From contig CADAZN010000003.1 of assembly GCA_902792435.1 (NCBI GenBank), positions 45,717 to 109,716 of the forward strand: 64,000 nucleotides of DNA. Direction: 5' to 3'. Origin of the DNA: an uncultured Bacteroidales bacterium. Its GTDB lineage: Bacteria > Bacteroidota > Bacteroidia > Bacteroidales > Muribaculaceae. The notes beneath the pieces were generated by a model. That model was not told the DNA's origin. It made no database searches and was given only the letters and a program-made list of their open reading frames with translations. The translations under genes and the position numbers were made by a program. Below, piece after piece: positions 60,209 to 64,000 of this stretch (the first letter of the stretch is position 1; each line of letters begins with the position of its first letter).

Positions 60209-60252
60209 AAAACTTACTTTTTATCCCCTAAAATAGTCATCACGCCCTATTA

Positions 60253-60293
60253 TAAAAAAATGGGTGGATTCACAATGAACCCACCCATTTTTA
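60253..60293 (-). terminator. Terminator of the CBM26-like protein gene
   Basis: AAAAATGGGTGG (60256-60267) and CCACCCATTTTT (60281-60292), T run on the minus strand. Confidence 0.92.
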
Positions 60294-60314
60294 ATTAGAA
60301 GTGCTATAATCTGT

Positions 60315-63300
60315 TTATCTCATTATTGCCTTGCTCGACTCGCGTGAGCCGTCGGTGTATTCCTTGACGATGATGTTCACGCCCTGGAATGGAGTACTCG
60401 ACTCAACGCCCATCATGTTGTAGTAGCGAGTGGCCTTGAGAGTGCGCATGCCACTAGCCTTGTCGGTGTTGATGGTCTGGATTGCAGTAAGGAAGTCATC
60501 ATTGAGCAGAATGGGATAAACAGTATATTTCGCTGTCCTGTTGGTGCTTGGAGATACATCACCTTCATTAAACTGGGTGTCAGAACCCTTTGCCGAGGTC
60601 GATGCTGGAGCAGTCTCCTCGGCAAGCTTGATGATAGCGAGCCATTTACTGTAACCATTCATGTCGATGAGGTCGGGAGCGATGCCACAAGCTTCTGGAT
60701 CGAAGCCAATGTTGTCAGTCATGTGTTCGTCGCTGTAGCCTGGGTCGTGATAGCTCCAGTCAACTTCGATGGTGCCGTCAAAGCCAGTGCTCTTGTTGGC
60801 ATAGAATGCACCTTCGTTGAAGATTGTCCAGTCAATCTCGGCAAACTCGTTGGGCTTAGGCTCAACAAAGAAGTACCACTCGTTGTCGCCGCGGCGCTGC
60901 TGGAAGCAGGTGCCGTTGAAGTGAGCTGGAGTGAAGTGGTTGAGAGTATAAGCCGGTGTGTTGTGCTGATTGCTGATAGAAATAGCCTTGAAGCGTGGAT
61001 TCACACTGCTGAGCTTGGTGCCATAGAGGGTGAATTCTTGCTCAAGAAGGAGCTTCAGGTCTTCGGCGCTCACGCTCTCGCTTGGCTCAATCTCTACCCA
61101 GTTGCTTTGGTCATAGTCCCAAGATTGGAGTACGCCAGCAGTGGTTTCCATTTTTGCGAAGTCGATGTAACCACGGCTGTTAACGCTCTTGTTGTTGTAG
61201 TCGTTGTCGCCCTTGGCAAAGAGGGTGCCCTTCACGCGGCTGTACCACACACCACGCAGCACGAGTGTTGAGTTCTCGCCGTCGGGCTCGTTCTCAATAA
61301 CGTCGATGTTGCCGCCAATGCGGTAGATGAGACCAAGGTAGTCGTAGCAGCCATGGTTCACCCACTCAAGGTTGCCAGTCTGGCGCTTGTTGGTGGCGTG
61401 CGAGTCGGTAACGCCATTGTTGAAGAGGATGCCCTCGGCATTGGTCACGTTGTAGTTAGAAAGGTCGGCAAGATAAACTGGGTGTCCCTCGTCGTCATAA
61501 CCCACCTTCACCATCTTGATGCCTGGCCAGTCGATGCCTGGCACGCTCCACACGTAGCAATACACGTTGTCGTCGCCCCATCCCTTGATGTCGGTGTAGT
61601 AAACATAGTTGCCATCGCGGAAGGTAGAGCACAGAGCCTTTTGCTTGGCACTGCTCTCATACATGCGGGTCACATCGAGAATCTCGCCATTATCACGGCT
61701 CTGACCGTAGCCGTCGAGAGTGGCGTTGAAGTCGGGAGTCCAAACGTACCACAACTCACCTGCGTTCTGGTGCAGTTCATCGGACTCGTAGTGAGCAAAG
61801 AACTTGTAAACATCCTTGTTCTCATGATAAATGGGATAGCCTTCTTTAGATTCACCGTAGCCAAATCTGATGGTAGCAGTACTGCGATCGCAATACCAGG
61901 TATACCACTCGGTGCCGTCCTCGGCAGTGACGATGTATACATCGGGGTTGCCGTTGAGGCCATTCTCCATGTAAAGGTAGCGCGAATTGTCGTAGTTGGA
62001 GAGGACGCCGTCAGTCCAAGTTCGCGTGCCTTTCCAAGGGCTATCAAGCGAGGTGCCCCACCAGGTAGTTCCAAGATTGGTGGTGTTGGTCCACTCGTTG
62101 CCATCTTGCACTTTGGTGTCGATACCCAGCACGTTGCCGTCCTTCACAGCAGGTGTGTTGCGGTTCTTCTGCAAGTGGATGATGGTGCCGCGGCCTGTCT
62201 TGTTGGCAAGGCGTTGCTCAAGGGTTTCTTTGCTCAGAACAACATAATCTGCTCCCTGCTCGTCGGTCCACTCCAGGTAAACGTCGCTGGTGATGGTTTG
62301 GTCATAGTGATGTGTACCATCGGTGATGACCATGTGCTGACCGTCATTGTATTTGGTGACTGCCATCCAGTAGTACATCTGTCCGTAGAACGAGCTGGGA
62401 CCGTTCATGGGCACACCGTCGCAAGTGGGCACTGTGGTGCCTTGCACGCGCACGTGAGCCACGATGCGACGCAGATTGGCGGCATCCTCACGTGAGTTGA
62501 GCTTCACATAATGCTCACCATCCCAGTAGTAGTAAACATTACCAGTAGACTCATCGGTGAGAAGGCCACTTGGAACAACGGTCTTGTCGTTGTTGTGGTA
62601 GAACTGGAAGGTGATGGGAGTGTCGTGAGAAGGCACGGCAAACTTGTACCATCCCAATGTGCCATTGCCAAGGCCTGAGCCGTCGGCCGCAGTGCTCAAA
62701 CCGCTGTGTCCACCCACGCTCTCGTCGAGGATCTGGATGGGATTGCCAGGCATCTCGCCGTTGAATTCCACATTGTTGCCATCCTTGACGTAGATGTAAG
62801 GACGGGTGTAGTCATAGACGTAAATGGTGGGACCGTCGAAAGCAGCAAGTTTGAACTGATTGGTTTGACGGTTGTAGAAGAACTCGTAGGTTCCGTGGCC
62901 ACTTGGTGGAATGATAGTCCAGCCCTTGTCGCTCTGGCCTACAGGTGCTGCGTCAACCCATTGGTTGAGATAGTTGGTTGTTCCATCAATCCAGAAGTTG
63001 TTCCTGTCGGTGGTGCCAATCATGTACTGCTTAGTAGTTTCCCATGTGGTGCCGAATCCTGTGGTGAGCAGGAACAGACCTGCACCCTGGCGGTCGGTGT
63101 AATCGGGCATATTCAAGATGTCGAACACACCGCTATAGGTGATACCATCGCTGGTAGTAAGTTCGGGGTTGGTGTAAGAATAGAGCCACGCATGCTGCTT
63201 GCCCACCGAGCCAAACAAGTAGATGTTCACATACTTGATGGTGTAGTCGGCCTCGGCCACTGCGCTCACCTCATTGCCATCAACTGCCACAGCTCTGAAC

Positions 63301-64000
63301 GTGAAGTTGTCCTCGTGGTGCATGGGGATGGGAGCAGTATACTCCATGCGAGTCGAACTGGTAGTAGGGTCGCTACCATCGGTGGTGTAGTAAATAGTTC
63401 CACTGGCTGCAGTGATGGTCACATCCTGGTTGCTATCATAAGTGCCAGGAGCGGGTGAGAACACCGGTGTGGTAACAAAGAGTGGAGTGAGAGTAGCGGT
63501 GGGAGTCCCACCCACAACGTAATTAACAGTAAGAGTATAGTTGCCTGCACCAAATTCGGGATGCACAGTAATATTGTTGCCTTCCCCATCAGGAATCCAC
63601 ACGTTGCCGTTCTTCACCACCTTGAATTCCACGACATCATTTGCCGACAGAGTCGCCTGTCCCGAAGTCCAAGTATAATGCGTGTCATCGGTAGTTGACA
63701 TTTCATTGCCTGTTGCATTCCAAGCAGTACCAAACAAAACATCATTTGAACCAGCAGCAGTACCATTAGTTGCACCAGCAACGTAATATGTAGCAGGATC
63801 TGCCTGAATTAAGTTGAGTGCTCCTGTTGGAGAAGTTGCTCCTAAGCTATAATTCACTGTAAGTGTGTATGTGCCAGGTTCCGAAGCAGTTTTCACTATC
63901 TCAGTTCCATTTCCACTGGGAATCCAATCCGTTCCATTTTTTACAACTTTGAAACCAACCGATTCACCTGCATTAAGATGAACTTGGCCTGATGTCCATG
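60315..64000 (-). CDS. Large secreted carbohydrate-binding protein with T9SS-like tail, 5' end outside window
   Basis: The frame stays open to the right edge, so the N-terminus is missing; the GTG at 63896 is internal, because the same domain (WTSGQVHLNAGESVGFKVVK) continues beyond it. At least two copies of a beta module of about 100 residues (WTSGQATLSANDVVEFKVVK, GNNITVHPEFGAGNYTLTVNY) are followed by a chitobiase-C/Fn3-like domain (GTIYYTTDGSDPTTSSTR). Several beta modules come next, among them one like CBM26 (YCYVWSVPGIDWPGIKMVKVG ... GILFNNG). The end (YYNMMGVESSTPFQGVNIIV-KEYTDGS) is the tail shared with the proteins at 38330 and 51331. Starch or other alpha-glucan binding is a guess from the CBM26-like module. 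No catalytic domain is visible in this part. Confidence 0.75.
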   Translation of the reverse strand, partial: WTSGQVHLNAGESVGFKVVKNGTDWIPSGNGTEIVKTASEPGTYTLTVNYSLGATSPTGALNLIQADPATYYVAGATNGTAAGSNDVLFGTAWNATGNEMSTTDDTHYTWTSGQATLSANDVVEFKVVKNGNVWIPDGEGNNITVHPEFGAGNYTLTVNYVVGGTPTATLTPLFVTTPVFSPAPGTYDSNQDVTITAASGTIYYTTDGSDPTTSSTRMEYTAPIPMHHEDNFTFRAVAVDGNEVSAVAEADYTIKYVNIYLFGSVGKQHAWLYSYTNPELTTSDGITYSGVFDILNMPDYTDRQGAGLFLLTTGFGTTWETTKQYMIGTTDRNNFWIDGTTNYLNQWVDAAPVGQSDKGWTIIPPSGHGTYEFFYNRQTNQFKLAAFDGPTIYVYDYTRPYIYVKDGNNVEFNGEMPGNPIQILDESVGGHSGLSTAADGSGLGNGTLGWYKFAVPSHDTPITFQFYHNNDKTVVPSGLLTDESTGNVYYYWDGEHYVKLNSREDAANLRRIVAHVRVQGTTVPTCDGVPMNGPSSFYGQMYYWMAVTKYNDGQHMVITDGTHHYDQTITSDVYLEWTDEQGADYVVLSKETLEQRLANKTGRGTIIHLQKNRNTPAVKDGNVLGIDTKVQDGNEWTNTTNLGTTWWGTSLDSPWKGTRTWTDGVLSNYDNSRYLYMENGLNGNPDVYIVTAEDGTEWYTWYCDRSTATIRFGYGESKEGYPIYHENKDVYKFFAHYESDELHQNAGELWYVWTPDFNATLDGYGQSRDNGEILDVTRMYESSAKQKALCSTFRDGNYVYYTDIKGWGDDNVYCYVWSVPGIDWPGIKMVKVGYDDEGHPVYLADLSNYNVTNAEGILFNNGVTDSHATNKRQTGNLEWVNHGCYDYLGLIYRIGGNIDVIENEPDGENSTLVLRGVWYSRVKGTLFAKGDNDYNNKSVNSRGYIDFAKMETTAGVLQSWDYDQSNWVEIEPSESVSAEDLKLLLEQEFTLYGTKLSSVNPRFKAISISNQHNTPAYTLNHFTPAHFNGTCFQQRRGDNEWYFFVEPKPNEFAEIDWTIFNEGAFYANKSTGFDGTIEVDWSYHDPGYSDEHMTDNIGFDPEACGIAPDLIDMNGYSKWLAIIKLAEETAPASTSAKGSDTQFNEGDVSPSTNRTAKYTVYPILLNDDFLTAIQTINTDKASGMRTLKATRYYNMMGVESSTPFQGVNIIVKEYTDGSRESSKAIMR

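Noticed and set aside
61353-62495. 380-codon plus-strand frame inside the CBM26-like gene
   Set aside because: It is the shadow of a coherent secreted multidomain protein on the minus strand; its composition (Val/Ala/His-rich) is typical of antisense frames.

Overview
The window comes from a Bacteroidales genome, most like the gut or rumen Muribaculaceae/Prevotella group. The signs are: promoters of the Bacteroidetes type (TTTG, 19-21 bp, TAnnTTTG) at many genes; PorZ-like proteins of the type IX secretion system (T9SS); BspA-type leucine-rich repeat proteins; TonB-C proteins; a carboxyspermidine-type polyamine enzyme; and many large secreted proteins with two-repeat dockerin modules. There is no plasmid or phage backbone. 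It looks like chromosome, with housekeeping genes between cell-envelope gene clusters.

Layout. 1-2.1 kb: end of a GLUG-repeat/dockerin adhesin. 2.2-3.8 kb: a small DUF6440 protein and a TonB-C protein. 3.9-12.3 kb: a secreted-protein cluster (amidase_3 with dockerin, beta-propeller protein, SH3 protein, GHL10 glycosidase with dockerin). Both enzymes may act on peptidoglycan. 12.4-14.7 kb: carboxynorspermidine dehydrogenase and polyprenyl diphosphate synthase. 15.5-22.8 kb: three tandem PorZ-like paralogues. 23.4-31.2 kb: a four-gene minus-strand operon of two transglutaminase-fold proteins (one apparently active, one lacking the catalytic residues) and two LRR-dockerin proteins, one fused to an FGE-type domain. 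31.5-31.8 kb: a strongly structured non-coding RNA with its own promoter, possibly 6S-like. 31.9-40.8 kb: nucleotide and DNA metabolism (folA, thyA, polA, deoC, a MazG-type gene, dtd) with secreted proteins between. 40.9 kb: a tRNA-Leu(CAA) gene with an intact promoter but no 3' part, followed by gene-poor DNA and a secreted 97-residue protein made almost wholly of a 13-residue Trp-Pro repeat. 41.8-44.8 kb: Sel1-repeat, TonB-C and two small membrane proteins. 44.9-50.3 kb: an operon of ECF sigma factor, membrane anti-sigma-like protein, exported caspase-family protease and exported TPR-CHAT protease. 51-64 kb: further secreted proteins, a Tat-exported PIG-L deacetylase, a porin-Dcu transporter operon, an LRR-dockerin protein and a large CBM26-like protein that runs off the right edge.

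Themes. First, secreted proteins here carry one of two ends: a dockerin pair (six proteins, no cohesin in the window) or a short conserved tail (three proteins) that resembles a T9SS sorting signal, which fits the PorZ genes. Second, several families of degenerate short tandem repeats lie between genes and very often begin exactly at, or a few bases after, a stop codon and before the terminator. Third, the best candidate for an undescribed system is the sigma/anti-sigma/caspase/CHAT operon, in which two exported cysteine proteases are encoded with a membrane-spanning anti-sigma-like protein.

Everything was read by eye. Family assignments rest on motif recognition and not on searches.
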